Below are positions 1-8,060 of a stretch of DNA of 60,694 bases, in pieces (positions within the stretch are counted from its first letter, which is position 1; every line of letters begins with the position of its first letter). This DNA is from Bacteroidales bacterium (lineage in GTDB: Bacteria; Bacteroidota; Bacteroidia; Bacteroidales; UBA1402). The stretch covers positions 1 through 60,694 of the forward strand of contig JAFSRR010000039.1 of NCBI GenBank assembly GCA_017446025.1, given 5' to 3'. The position numbers and the translations under genes are program-made. The notes under the pieces are model-generated. The model saw only the letters and a list, made by a program, of their open reading frames with translations. It was not told the origin of the DNA and ran no database searches.

Positions 1-549
1 ATCGACCGATTTGGGCCGGTCGGCCGAGATCTTCATGACGATGACATCGTCGGGATGGGAGGCGAAAATCTCGCGGGTGTAATGTACGCCGTTCTGTGTG
101 TAGGTGACGCGCATCACAGCCGAGGCGATGTCCAGTTCGCGGCGGTAGTCGGTGATCTCGCCGCTCACATGGTTCACCAGGTGCCAGTCGCCCAGCGGCT
201 GGTAGTTCTCGTGCAGACGGCCCAACCAATGGTACTGTACCAGATCGTAAGCTTCTGTGTACTTGCCTTCGAGCAGCAGTCCCACCACCTTCTCGTACGA
301 AGGGGTGATGTCGTGGACTTTCCACACCGTGGCCGGTTCGCCGCTGTAGAGCGTGTTGTCGTTCAGACGGATCAGTTCCTGGGTGGCATTGCCATAAACC
401 ATGGCGCCCAGGTGTCCGTTGCCGATGGGCAGGGCCTGGTTCCAGTCGGCCGCAGGTGTGTTGTACCACAGGGTGCAGTCGGCCGCCTTCAACCCAATGA
501 CAGCCCCCAAAAGGAGCACTGTCGTCATCAAGTAAGTCAGTTTCTTCAT
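1..549 (-). CDS. GH95-family glycoside hydrolase (alpha-L-fucosidase type), N-terminal part only
   Basis: The gene runs off the left edge; 183 codons are visible from an ATG at 549. Residues 1-22 form a signal peptide (MKK start, hydrophobic core, cut after LKA). The mature protein begins with LWYNTPAADWNQALPIGNG followed by HLGAMVYG, the typical opening of GH95 enzymes, which remove terminal alpha-L-fucose (some members alpha-L-galactose) from glycans such as xyloglucan, pectin side chains or mucin. The catalytic residues lie further into the protein and are outside the window, so the exact substrate cannot be judged. The start is 11 bp after the stop of a chromate-transporter subunit on the same strand, so co-transcription is likely although the functions look unrelated. 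Confidence 0.85.
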   Translation of the reverse strand, partial: MKKLTYLMTTVLLLGAVIGLKAADCTLWYNTPAADWNQALPIGNGHLGAMVYGNATQELIRLNDNTLYSGEPATVWKVHDITPSYEKVVGLLLEGKYTEAYDLVQYHWLGRLHENYQPLGDWHLVNHVSGEITDYRRELDIASAVMRVTYTQNGVHYTREIFASHPDDVIVMKISADRPKSVD

Positions 550-560
550 TATAGTTGCAT

Positions 561-1082
561 TTAATAGATGAGTATTCCAGTAACAGCAGCCGCAATCAGC
601 GTCCAGATGGGATTGACCTTCTTCCACACGGCCACGAAGCAGACGCCTGCAATGACCATGCTGGTCCAGTCGAAGAAAGTCTCCCGGTTCATAAACAGCA
701 GAGCCGTGGCAGCGATCAGCCCCACCAGCATGGGACGCATCCAGGCCAGCGCGGAGGTCATGAATCGGTTGTTTCTGATCTTCTTATAGAATATGGTGAT
801 AAGCAGCATGATCGTGAGTGGCGGCAGACAGCAGGCCGTCGTGGCCAGCAGCGAGCCCCAGACATTGCCCGTGACCGTGTAACCCACATAGGTGGCGCAG
901 TTGATGGCAATCGGGCCGGGGGTCATCTGCGAGACGGCGATGATGTCGGTGAGCTGGGCCTGGCTGATCCAACCCCGCTGCAGCACGATTTCGTTGTGGA
1001 TGAGCGTGATCATCGGATAGCCTCCGCCAAAGCCGAAGAAGCCGATTTTCAGATAGGAGAGGAACAGCTGCAGATAGATCAT
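561..1082 (-). CDS. Chromate transporter half-protein (second subunit)
   Basis: 173 residues, nearly all hydrophobic, with the ChrA-domain signature near the start (FFGFGGGYPMITLIHNE) and the conserved stretch DIIAVSQMTPGPIAINCATYVGY. Full-length ChrA proteins carry two such domains and work as chromate/sulfate antiporters in the inner membrane; short-chain versions are made as two separate proteins, as here. The start overlaps the stop of the upstream half (1079-1654) by 4 bp, so the two are translationally coupled and probably form a heterodimer. True substrate is not certain: many ChrA-family proteins in anaerobes are assigned by homology only. Confidence 0.85.
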   Translation of the reverse strand: MIYLQLFLSYLKIGFFGFGGGYPMITLIHNEIVLQRGWISQAQLTDIIAVSQMTPGPIAINCATYVGYTVTGNVWGSLLATTACCLPPLTIMLLITIFYKKIRNNRFMTSALAWMRPMLVGLIAATALLFMNRETFFDWTSMVIAGVCFVAVWKKVNPIWTLIAAAVTGILIY

Positions 1083-1654
1083 GGCCTCGGTGATTTATCG
1101 GTGTCGCCACCGGTGTCCTCCTTGCCGGAGGCAGGCTTTTCCACAAAGACCAGCACGACGCCCAGCAGGGCACCGAGCATGAGCAGCAGCACAGGCGACA
1201 CACCCAGCAGGGCGATGACGGCCACGGCGGCCACGGCCAGCAGGATCTGTGGCACATTCAGCTTCTGGATCATTCTCACACAGGGCACGGCAATCAGGGC
1301 CACCACACAGGGGCGGATGCCCTTGAAGGCGGCGTTGACCACCTCGTTGTCGCGAAAACCGGTCAGATACATGGCAATCATCAGGATGATGACAAAAGAA
1401 GGCAGCACCAGGCCGATGACGGCAGCCAAAGCGCCCCACCAGCCTCCGACCCGGTAGCCCACAAAGACTGCCGTGTTGAGCGAGAAGGGACCGGGCGCCG
1501 ACTGTGCCAGGGTGAACTGGTCGAAGAACTCTTCCCGCTCGAACCAGCGATGATGGTCCACGACCTCGCGCTCGATGAGCGAAATCATGGCATAACCGCT
1601 GCCGAAGGTAAAAGCACCTATCTTGAAAAACGTCCAGAATAACTGCCAGATCAT
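1079..1654 (-). CDS. Chromate transporter half-protein (first subunit)
   Basis: 191 residues with the same architecture as its partner: FTFGSGYAMISLIEREVVD at the N-terminus, then the QSAPGPFSLNTAVFVGYRVGG motif and several membrane segments, ending in a short charged tail (KEDTGGDTDKS). It is the first gene of the transporter pair. An NfsA-like nitroreductase gene lies 87 bp upstream on the same strand; NfsA-type enzymes elsewhere can reduce chromate, so a shared role in oxyanion handling is possible but is inference from context. Confidence 0.85.
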   Translation of the reverse strand: MIWQLFWTFFKIGAFTFGSGYAMISLIEREVVDHHRWFEREEFFDQFTLAQSAPGPFSLNTAVFVGYRVGGWWGALAAVIGLVLPSFVIILMIAMYLTGFRDNEVVNAAFKGIRPCVVALIAVPCVRMIQKLNVPQILLAVAAVAVIALLGVSPVLLLMLGALLGVVLVFVEKPASGKEDTGGDTDKSPRP

Positions 1655-1741
1655 AGCATCCTCATAATCGGCAGCGAATTTAATGAAACAGCGCTGTCCG
1701 ACCTCAAAGATTGATGATAAATAATCTAAATCCGGGCAGGA

Positions 1742-2488
1742 TTATTTGAGAAATCCCTGTCGGCGCAGTGCGTCGATGAAAACCGTGGAGAAATGTTCGT
1801 TGTCTTTTTTCGTGTAGCGCAGGTCGCAGAACACCTGGGCCAGGTTGTCCTTGTGGTTGATGTCGACATAGTGCCGGTTGGCCGGAAGATTTTCCTTGGC
1901 CTCGTGCAGACGGTCGATATCGGCCGCCGAATAGGGATGGTAGTACTCCTCATGGACGATGGCTTCCAGGGGCAGGCGCTCGCTCACCGAAGGCGCCTCT
2001 TTGGGCCAGCCCAGGGTGATGGTGGTGAGCGGAACCACCAGGGGCGGCAGTTGCAGGCAGTCGATGATCTGGCCGACATTGTAGGTGGTGGTACCCAGAT
2101 AGCAGATGCCCAAGCCTTTGGCCTCGGCGGCCACACACAGGGTCTGGGCGGCGATGATGGTGTCGATACATGCATAGACCAGCGACTGGACATTGTCGAA
2201 ACCCGGGCAGGCCTGACGCTGCCGGCACCACTGGCTGTAGCGGCTGACATCGGCGCAGAAGGTGAGCACCACGGCGGCCGACAGCACCTGGGGCTGGTTG
2301 AAATGGGCCGGGGCCAGCGCCTCACGGCCTTCGCGACTGCGCGTCACCACCACGCTGTAGAGCTGCATATTGCCCGTATTGGAGGCTTGGAAGGCGGCTT
2401 CGAACAACTCCCTGAGCAGGGCGTCGTCCACCGGACGGTCGTCGTAAACGCGCACGGTGCCTCTGTTTTTCAGTGTTTCTGTCATCAT
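1742..2488 (-). CDS. NfsA-like NADPH-dependent nitroreductase
   Basis: 248 residues of the flavin-dependent nitroreductase fold. The N-terminal MTETLKNRGTVRVYDDRPV holds the FMN phosphate-binding Arg pattern; SNTGNMQLYSVVV is the second flavin-contact motif; GLGICYLGTTTYNVGQI and TLGWPKEAPSVSERLP match the NfsA subgroup rather than the NfsB one. These cytoplasmic enzymes reduce nitro-compounds, quinones and, in some bacteria, chromate. Two ATGs in tandem (2488 and 2485) can serve as start. A weak -7 element, TACCTTCG, lies just upstream. Physiological substrate unknown. Confidence 0.8.
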   Translation of the reverse strand: MMTETLKNRGTVRVYDDRPVDDALLRELFEAAFQASNTGNMQLYSVVVTRSREGREALAPAHFNQPQVLSAAVVLTFCADVSRYSQWCRQRQACPGFDNVQSLVYACIDTIIAAQTLCVAAEAKGLGICYLGTTTYNVGQIIDCLQLPPLVVPLTTITLGWPKEAPSVSERLPLEAIVHEEYYHPYSAADIDRLHEAKENLPANRHYVDINHKDNLAQVFCDLRYTKKDNEHFSTVFIDALRRQGFLK

Positions 2489-2543
2489 CTGTCCAATTTG
2501 AGGGCGAAGGTAATAAATTTCACACTAAAATAAGGCCGGCTTG

Positions 2544-2574
2544 TTGAGCATCTGCGAGATTATTGCTATTATTG
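2544..2574 (+). promoter_or_regulatory. Possible promoter of the class II ribonucleotide reductase gene
   Basis: TTG at 2544-2546, a 20-bp spacer and TATTATTG at 2567-2574, one mismatch from the Bacteroidota -7 consensus TAnnTTTG. It would leave a leader of about 16 nt before the ATG at 2597. Confidence 0.3.
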
Positions 2575-2596
2575 CATTTCCAAACTCCACACACGC

Positions 2597-5125
2597 ATGA
2601 ACCCGCAAACCTTTACCAAAGAGGAAATTCAGGAGGCGACCCTGGCCTATTTCAACGGCGACGAACTGGCCACCAAGGTATGGATCTCCAAGTATGCACT
2701 GAAAGATTCTTACGGCAACTACTACGAAAAGAGCCCCCGCGACATGCACTGGCGCCTGGCCAACGAAATCGCGCGCATCGAACGGCAGTACCCGCATCCC
2801 CTGACGGCGCAGCAACTGTTCGACCTGTTCGACCATTTCCGCTACCTCATTCCGCAGGGCAGTCCCATGACCGGCATCGGCAACAATTTCCAGATTGCCT
2901 CGCTGTCCAACTGCTTTGTCATCGGCAGCGACGGGGAGAACGCCGATTCCTACGGGGCCATCATGAAGACCGACGAGGAGCAGATCCAGCTCATGAAACG
3001 CCGCGGCGGTGTGGGGCACGACCTGTCGGGCATCCGGCCCAAAGGCTCGCCTGTGAAGAATGCCGCCCTCACCTCGACGGGCATCGTGCCCTTCATGGAG
3101 CGCTATTCGAACAGCACCCGCGAGGTGGCCCAGGACGGCCGGCGCGGCGCCCTGATGCTGTCCATCTCCATCCAGCATCCCGATGCCGAAGACTTCATCG
3201 ACGCCAAGACCAGCCTGGACAAGGTGACCGGAGCCAACATCTCGGTCAGGGTGAGCGACGAGTTCATGCGGGCCGTCATCGAAGACAAGCATTACATACA
3301 GCAATACCCCACCGGCAGCGACCATCCGCTCTATACTCAGGAGATCCATGCCAAGACCTTGTGGAACAAAATCATCCACAATGCCTGGCAATCGGCCGAG
3401 CCGGGCGTACTGTTCTGGGACACCATCATCCGCGAATCTCTGCCCGACTGCTATGCCGATGAGGGTTTCCGCACCATTTCGACCAACCCCTGCGGCGAGA
3501 TTCCCCTCTGCCCCTACGACAGCTGCCGCCTGCTGGCCATCAACCTGTATTCCTACGTCAAGCATCCCTTCACGCCCCAGGCCAGCTTCGACTTCGACCT
3601 GTTCAAGGCCCATGTGGGCATCGCCCAGCGCGTCATGGACGATATCATCGACCTGGAGACCGAGAAGATAGACCAGATCCTGGCCAAAATCGCCTCCGAC
3701 CCCGAAAGCGACAGCATCAAGCGCACCGAGCGCGAAGTATGGGAGAAAATCCGTGCCAAGACGCTGCAAGGCCGCCGCACCGGCATCGGTATCACGGCCG
3801 AAGGCGACATGCTGGCCGCCCTGGGCCTGCGCTACGGCACAACCGAAGCCTCCGACCAGGCCGAACTGGTCCACAAGACGCTGGCCATCGCCGCTTATCG
3901 CAGTTCGGCCCGCCTGGCCGCCGACCGCGGCGCTTTCCCCATCTATGACGCCGACAAGGAAAAACGCAATCCCTTCCTGCGCCGCCTGTTCGAGGCCGAT
4001 CCGCAGCTCAAGGATGAAATCGCCGTCCACGGCCGGCGCAACATCGCCTGCCTGACCATCGCCCCCACGGGCACCACCAGCCTCATGTCGCAGACCACTT
4101 CGGGCATCGAGCCGGCTTTCATGCTGGTCTATAAACGCCGGCGCAAGATCAACGCCGCCGAGGACGCCAGCCATTTCGATTTTGCCGACGACAACGGCGA
4201 GAAATGGGAGGAGTTCCTCGTCTTCCACGACAAGTTCAAAGCCTGGATGCAGGCCAACGGCTACGATCCCGACCGCCATTACGAGCCCGAAGAACTCAAT
4301 GCCATCATCGAGCGCTCACCCTACTTCGGCGCCACTTCCAAAGATGTGGACTGGCTGCAGAAAGTGCGCATGCAGGGACGCATCCAGAAATGGGTCGATC
4401 ACTCCATCAGCGTCACCATCAACCTACCCGCCGATGTGAGCGAAGAACTGGTCAACACCCTCTACATGGAAGCCTGGCGCTGCGGTTGCAAAGGCTGCAC
4501 GGTCTACCGCGACGGTTCCCGCGCCGGTGTGCTGGTCTCCGTCACCGAGGGCAAGAAAGAAGAACCGGCCGCCATTCCGGTGGCCCATACGCTGGTCCGT
4601 CCCAAGGAACTTGAAGCCGACGTGCTGCGCTTCCAGAACAACAAGGAGAAATGGATCGCCTTCATCGGCCTGCAGAACGGCCGTCCCTACGAGATATTCA
4701 CCGGTATCCAGGACGATGACGACGGCATCGCCCTGCCCAAGAACGTCACCCACGGCAAGATCATCAAGAACGTCGATGAGAACGGCAAGCGCTACGACTT
4801 CCAGTTTTCCAACCGCCGCGGCTACAAGACCACGGTCGAAGGTCTCTCGGACAAGTTCAATCCCGAATACTGGAATTATGCCAAGCTGATTTCCGGCGTG
4901 CTTCGCTACGGTATGCCCATCGACCAGGTGCTCAAACTGGTGGGCAGCCTGGAGCTGGACAGCCGCTCGATCAACACCTGGAAAAACGGCGTGGAGCGCG
5001 CCTTGAAGAACTACCTGCCCGACGGCATCATCAAAGGCGAAGTCTGCCCCAATTGCGGCGGACAGCTCGTCAAGCAGGAAGGTTGCACCCACTGCTCCAA
5101 CTGCGAGTATTCCAAATGTGGATAA
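2597..5125 (+). CDS. nrdJ: Adenosylcobalamin-dependent (class II) ribonucleotide reductase
   Basis: 842 residues. It converts ribonucleotides to deoxyribonucleotides using a radical made from coenzyme B12, so it works with or without oxygen. Visible signatures: SNCF with Cys106, the block MKRRGGVGHDLSGIRPKGSP, the active-site NPCGE with Cys299, and the long finger-loop region ending in PTGTTSLMSQTTSGIEP. A CGCKGCTVYRDGSR motif precedes a C-terminal extension with a zinc-ribbon-like end, CPNCGG (Cys817/Cys820) then CTHCSNC, which presumably delivers reducing power. The protein starts with MNPQTFTKEEI directly at the expected N-terminus. No B12 riboswitch fits in the 108-bp gap upstream. Confidence 0.92.
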   Translation: MNPQTFTKEEIQEATLAYFNGDELATKVWISKYALKDSYGNYYEKSPRDMHWRLANEIARIERQYPHPLTAQQLFDLFDHFRYLIPQGSPMTGIGNNFQIASLSNCFVIGSDGENADSYGAIMKTDEEQIQLMKRRGGVGHDLSGIRPKGSPVKNAALTSTGIVPFMERYSNSTREVAQDGRRGALMLSISIQHPDAEDFIDAKTSLDKVTGANISVRVSDEFMRAVIEDKHYIQQYPTGSDHPLYTQEIHAKTLWNKIIHNAWQSAEPGVLFWDTIIRESLPDCYADEGFRTISTNPCGEIPLCPYDSCRLLAINLYSYVKHPFTPQASFDFDLFKAHVGIAQRVMDDIIDLETEKIDQILAKIASDPESDSIKRTEREVWEKIRAKTLQGRRTGIGITAEGDMLAALGLRYGTTEASDQAELVHKTLAIAAYRSSARLAADRGAFPIYDADKEKRNPFLRRLFEADPQLKDEIAVHGRRNIACLTIAPTGTTSLMSQTTSGIEPAFMLVYKRRRKINAAEDASHFDFADDNGEKWEEFLVFHDKFKAWMQANGYDPDRHYEPEELNAIIERSPYFGATSKDVDWLQKVRMQGRIQKWVDHSISVTINLPADVSEELVNTLYMEAWRCGCKGCTVYRDGSRAGVLVSVTEGKKEEPAAIPVAHTLVRPKELEADVLRFQNNKEKWIAFIGLQNGRPYEIFTGIQDDDDGIALPKNVTHGKIIKNVDENGKRYDFQFSNRRGYKTTVEGLSDKFNPEYWNYAKLISGVLRYGMPIDQVLKLVGSLELDSRSINTWKNGVERALKNYLPDGIIKGEVCPNCGGQLVKQEGCTHCSNCEYSKCG

Positions 5126-5128
5126 GCG

Positions 5129-5623
5129 CTAGAAAGCGTAAACGATGATCTGATACATCATCACGGCCGTGCAAATGAGCTTGATGCCCGTGCCGAAAAG
5201 GAAGCCCAGGAAGGTGCCCAACGCCGCCTTGATCGAGCCTCCGGGGGTATTGTTGGCCAACAGCAGTTCGAAAAGGAAAGCGCCGGCCAGCGCAAAGATA
5301 ATCATTATTACCGGCGAAATGAACATGCCGACCAGCAGGCCGATGGTGGCGCCCCAGCTGCCCTTTTTCGAGCCGCCGGTCATTTTGGTGAAGTAGGCTG
5401 GCACCACATAATCCATGACGGTGATAACGGCCACGATGACCAGCCAGACGAGCAAGGCGGTGAGTGAAAGGGGAGAACCGTGGGCATCGGTGCCGCCGCC
5501 CCAGAGATAAATGAGCAGCATGCCTACCCAGCTCAACGGCGGCCCGGCGATACCCGGAACGATGCTGCCGATGATACCGATGATGCCAAACAGGATGGCG
5601 GCAACGGCAATGGCGGTTTCCAT
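5129..5623 (-). CDS. DUF456 family membrane protein
   Basis: 164 residues with about four hydrophobic segments rich in glycine: ILFGIIGIIGSIVPGIAGPP at the start, then a VVAVITVMDYVVPAYFTKMTGG segment and a glycine-rich ATIGLLVGMFISPV segment. The IPG and MDYVVP motifs are typical of DUF456 proteins, small inner-membrane proteins of unknown function widespread in bacteria. It follows the bactofilin gene after only 4 bp, so the two are one transcript. It converges on nrdJ with a 3-bp gap. Confidence 0.8.
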   Translation of the reverse strand: METAIAVAAILFGIIGIIGSIVPGIAGPPLSWVGMLLIYLWGGGTDAHGSPLSLTALLVWLVIVAVITVMDYVVPAYFTKMTGGSKKGSWGATIGLLVGMFISPVIMIIFALAGAFLFELLLANNTPGGSIKAALGTFLGFLFGTGIKLICTAVMMYQIIVYAF

Positions 5624-5627
5624 AAAA

Positions 5628-6038
5628 CTAGACGGCAGGAGCTGCGGCAGCCTTGGCTGTACCGGCCGTGGCAGCTTTCATTTCGGCGGGAGTATCCTGC
5701 AGCATGGCGCAGGTACCGTTGAACTTGGCGTGAGGCTCGACCACCAGCGTGGCAATCTTGATATCGCCGTTGACCGAAGCGGTCGATTTGAGCACCAGCA
5801 CTTCCGAAACCTTCACTTCACCCTCGACACGGCCCACGATCTCGGCGTTCATGCAGGTGAGTTTGCCTTTCATCAGGCCGCTGTGGCCGATGACCACCTT
5901 GCCCTGGCAAATCATTTCGCCGTCAATCTCGCCGTCCACGCGGAAGTCGTTCTCGGCGATGATGGAGCCGACAATGCGGGTCCCCGTTGCAATGGTATTG
6001 TGGACCACACCGCTGGCGATTGCTTTTTCCTTAGTCAT
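5628..6038 (-). CDS. Bactofilin (polymer-forming cytoskeletal protein)
   Basis: 136 residues from the ATG at 6038. Bactofilins self-assemble into filaments without nucleotides and shape the envelope or position wall enzymes. The central region is a right-handed beta-helix with the usual regular hydrophobic pattern: TRIVGSIIAENDFRVDGEIDG, GKVVIGHSGLMKGKLTC, EIVGRVEGEVKVSEVLVL, SVNGDIKIATLVVEP. The tails are short; the C-terminus is Ala-rich (AGTAKAAAAPAV). A longer reading from 6074 is possible but would add MHQFFTKLILQH, which is atypical and overlaps a promoter-like element; I prefer 6038. Confidence 0.87.
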   Translation of the reverse strand: MTKEKAIASGVVHNTIATGTRIVGSIIAENDFRVDGEIDGEMICQGKVVIGHSGLMKGKLTCMNAEIVGRVEGEVKVSEVLVLKSTASVNGDIKIATLVVEPHAKFNGTCAMLQDTPAEMKAATAGTAKAAAAPAV

Positions 6039-6071
6039 ATGCTGTAGTATTAATTTCGTAAAAAACTGATG

Positions 6072-6099
6072 CAAAGATAATAAGTTGACGGCAAAGATA
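6072..6099 (-). promoter_or_regulatory. Two tandem -7 elements upstream of the bactofilin gene
   Basis: Read on the minus strand, TATCTTTG occurs twice (6099-6092 and 6079-6072), 20 bp apart, both exact matches to TAnnTTTG. The proximal copy would give a leader of about 27 nt before the ATG at 6038. No clean TTTG is found at the best distance, so they may be alternative start sites. Confidence 0.45.
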
Positions 6100-6101
6100 A
6101 C

Positions 6102-6109
6102 TATTTTTG
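6102..6109 (+). promoter_or_regulatory. Possible -7 element for folB
   Basis: TATTTTTG matches the Bacteroidota -7 consensus and lies 39 bp before the folB ATG at 6149. No convincing -33 element. It sits back to back with the bactofilin promoter elements. Confidence 0.35.
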
Positions 6110-6148
6110 CAAGCGGAAAATCACTTTTGTCACTTTTTTCACCCCGAA

Positions 6149-6499
6149 ATGGACTACATCGCTCTGAACGACATGCGATTCTACGGCTTCCACGGCTGCC
6201 TTCCCCAGGAAAGAAAGACAGGCGGCTACTACGTAGTGCACCTCAAACTCTACATGGACCTGCAGCCGGCCGGACGCAGCGACCGCCTCGAAGACACGGT
6301 CGACTACGCCGAGGTCTATGAGCGCATCAAAGCCATCATGCAGCAGCCGGTCAATCTTATCGAGCACCTGGCCGAAAGAATCTGCACCGACCTGCGCGAG
6401 CGCTACATCCAAGTCAGACAAATCGACATCAGGATTGTCAAGCAGCATCCCCCGATTTCGGGTGAAATGGGTAGCAGCGAAGTGTTTTTGTCGCGTTAA
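6149..6499 (+). CDS. folB: Dihydroneopterin aldolase
   Basis: 116 residues, normal for FolB, which cleaves 7,8-dihydroneopterin to 6-hydroxymethyl-dihydropterin and glycolaldehyde in folate synthesis. Motifs: DYIALNDMRFYGFHGCLPQE at the N-terminus (the FYGxHG signature), DRLEDTVDYAEVYERI, NLIEHLAERI (conserved Glu in the pterin pocket) and IRIVKQHPPI near the end. Start chosen at MDYIAL, where the family begins; an in-frame ATG at 6107 would add 14 atypical residues. Confidence 0.92.
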   Translation: MDYIALNDMRFYGFHGCLPQERKTGGYYVVHLKLYMDLQPAGRSDRLEDTVDYAEVYERIKAIMQQPVNLIEHLAERICTDLRERYIQVRQIDIRIVKQHPPISGEMGSSEVFLSR

Positions 6500-6522
6500 A
6501 GGCATATTTTCAGTCCAAAAAC

Positions 6523-6552
6523 CTTGTTTTCTCCATTTTATTACTACTTTTG
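6523..6552 (+). promoter_or_regulatory. Promoter of the arginine-decarboxylase-like gene
   Basis: CTTG at 6523-6526, an 18-bp spacer and TACTTTTG at 6545-6552, a good match to the Bacteroidota promoter. The start would be near 6559, giving a leader of about 110 nt, long for this window. Confidence 0.6.
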
Positions 6553-6578
6553 CCGCCCCGTTTTTGCCAATTCGGGAC

Positions 6579-6630
6579 AATCCAAGTGACGCGGATTGAG
6601 AAAATTCTTCTCATCCAAGTGATTCGGATT
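6579..6630 (+). promoter_or_regulatory. Leader with an imperfect direct repeat and competing hairpins
   Basis: The 18-bp unit ATCCAAGTGACGCGGATT (6580-6597) recurs at 6613-6630 with two changes, 33 bp apart. Each copy can fold on itself (AATCC/GGATT at 6579-6583 with 6593-6597; ATCC/GGAT at 6613-6616 with 6626-6629). Alternatively the end of copy 1 pairs with the start of copy 2: GGAT(T)GAGAA at 6593-6602 with TTCTCATCC at 6608-6616, loop AATTC. The middle hairpin excludes the other two. Function unknown; could be an RNA switch or tandem protein sites. Confidence 0.5.
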
Positions 6631-6668
6631 TTGAAAACAAGAACACTTTTAAAGGCGCAAAGTGAAAA

Positions 6669-8060
6669 ATGAAGAACAAGTATTATCATCTGATTGAGCA
6701 AACTTTCGAGTTTCCCAACGACGAGTTTTCCATCGAAGACGACAGCCTGCAGTGGTATGGCATCCCCTTGATGGACATCATCAAGCAGTACGGAACCCCG
6801 CTCAGGATCTTCTATCTGCCCAAAATCTCGCAGAATATCCAACGGGCCAAGAAGATGTTCAACGTAGCCATGGCCAAGGCCGATTACGAGGGCAACTACG
6901 GTTATTGCTACTGCACCAAGAGCTCGCATTTTTCCTTTGTACTGGACGAAGTGCTCAAGCAGAATGTCAACCTGGAGACTTCTTCGGCCTTCGATATCAA
7001 CCTCATCGAGACCTTGTATGAAGAAGGCAAGATAGACAAGGAGAAGTTCATCCTTTGCAACGGATTCAAGCGCCCGCAGTATATCGAAAACATCCAAAGG
7101 CTCATCACCAACGGCTTTGTCAACACCATGCCCATCCTGGACAACAAGTTCGAGCTCGACCAGTTGCTCAAGGATTTCGACCAGGAATTCCAGATCGGCA
7201 TCCGCATCGCTTCGGAAGAAGAACCGAAGTTCGACTTCTACACTTCCCGACTGGGCATCCGCTACAACGACATCATACCTTATTATCTGAACGGCATCAA
7301 ACCGCTGAAGAATGTCAAGCTGAAAATGCTGCATTTCTTCATCAATACCGGCATCAAGGACACCGCCTACTACTGGAACGAATTGACCAAGGCCGTTGAG
7401 CTGTATTGCGAGCTCAAGCAGTACTGCCCCGACCTGGACAGCCTCAACATCGGCGGCGGCTTCCCCATCCAATGCTCGCTCGACGCCGATTTCGACTACG
7501 AGTACATGGCCGAGGAAATCGTAGCCCAGATCAAGAGTATCTGCAACCACAACGACACGCGCGAACCGCACATCTTCACCGAGTTCGGCTCGTTCACCGT
7601 GGGCGAGAGCGGTGCCATGCTCTACTCCATCGTCAACCAGAAGCAGCAGAACGACCGCGAGTTGTGGAACATGATCGACTCCTCGTTCATCACCACCCTG
7701 CCCGACACCTGGGCCATCGACCAGCGCTTCATCCAGCTGGCCGTCAACAACTGGGATTCGGAATACCAGCGCGTCCACCTGGGCGGCCTCACCTGCGACA
7801 GCGAGGACTTCTACAACTCGGAGGCCCACTCCAATGCCGTGTATCTGCCCAAGATCCTGCCCGACCGCGAGCAGTACATCGGATTTTTCCACTGCGGTGC
7901 CTACCAGGAAGCCCTGAGCGGCTACGGCGGCATCCAGCACTGCCTCATCCCCTCGCCCAAGATGGTGCTCATCGACGTGGACGAGGAAGGCGAATACTAC
8001 ACCAAGCTCTTTGCCAAGGAGCAGAGCTACAAAGCCATGTTGAAAATCCTGGGCTACTGA
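6669..8060 (+). CDS. PLP-dependent arginine-decarboxylase-like enzyme (fold III)
   Basis: 463 residues, alanine-racemase-fold decarboxylase of the arginine/ornithine/diaminopimelate group. The PLP lysine is Lys84 in YCTKSSH, the glycine-rich phosphate site is NIGGGFPIQ, and the subunit-interface catalytic Cys is Cys376 in LTCDSEDF; CDS is closest to biosynthetic arginine decarboxylase (SpeA), where TCDSDG is usual. It is much shorter than E. coli SpeA (about 650 residues) and keeps the C-terminal sheet (FFHCGAYQEALSGYGG). The likely role is the first step of agmatine/spermidine synthesis in the cytoplasm. Its stop overlaps the mtaB start by 1 bp. Substrate could also be another basic amino acid or carboxyspermidine-type compound. 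Confidence 0.75.
   Translation: MKNKYYHLIEQTFEFPNDEFSIEDDSLQWYGIPLMDIIKQYGTPLRIFYLPKISQNIQRAKKMFNVAMAKADYEGNYGYCYCTKSSHFSFVLDEVLKQNVNLETSSAFDINLIETLYEEGKIDKEKFILCNGFKRPQYIENIQRLITNGFVNTMPILDNKFELDQLLKDFDQEFQIGIRIASEEEPKFDFYTSRLGIRYNDIIPYYLNGIKPLKNVKLKMLHFFINTGIKDTAYYWNELTKAVELYCELKQYCPDLDSLNIGGGFPIQCSLDADFDYEYMAEEIVAQIKSICNHNDTREPHIFTEFGSFTVGESGAMLYSIVNQKQQNDRELWNMIDSSFITTLPDTWAIDQRFIQLAVNNWDSEYQRVHLGGLTCDSEDFYNSEAHSNAVYLPKILPDREQYIGFFHCGAYQEALSGYGGIQHCLIPSPKMVLIDVDEEGEYYTKLFAKEQSYKAMLKILGY

Noticed and set aside
2489..2596. B12 riboswitch before the B12-dependent reductase
   Set aside because: The gap is 108 bp and shows no cobalamin-riboswitch B12 box or long structured leader.
2525..4279. 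Long open frame on the minus strand opposite nrdJ (584 codons)
   Set aside because: Composition is a mirror of GC-rich codons on the other strand (many Gly, Ala, Val, Asp repeats without any family motif), and nrdJ is certain.
7406..8059. Extended start for mtaB reaching back into the decarboxylase gene
   Set aside because: The extra 218 residues are an out-of-frame reading of the decarboxylase; the MtaB family starts at the ATG at 8060.
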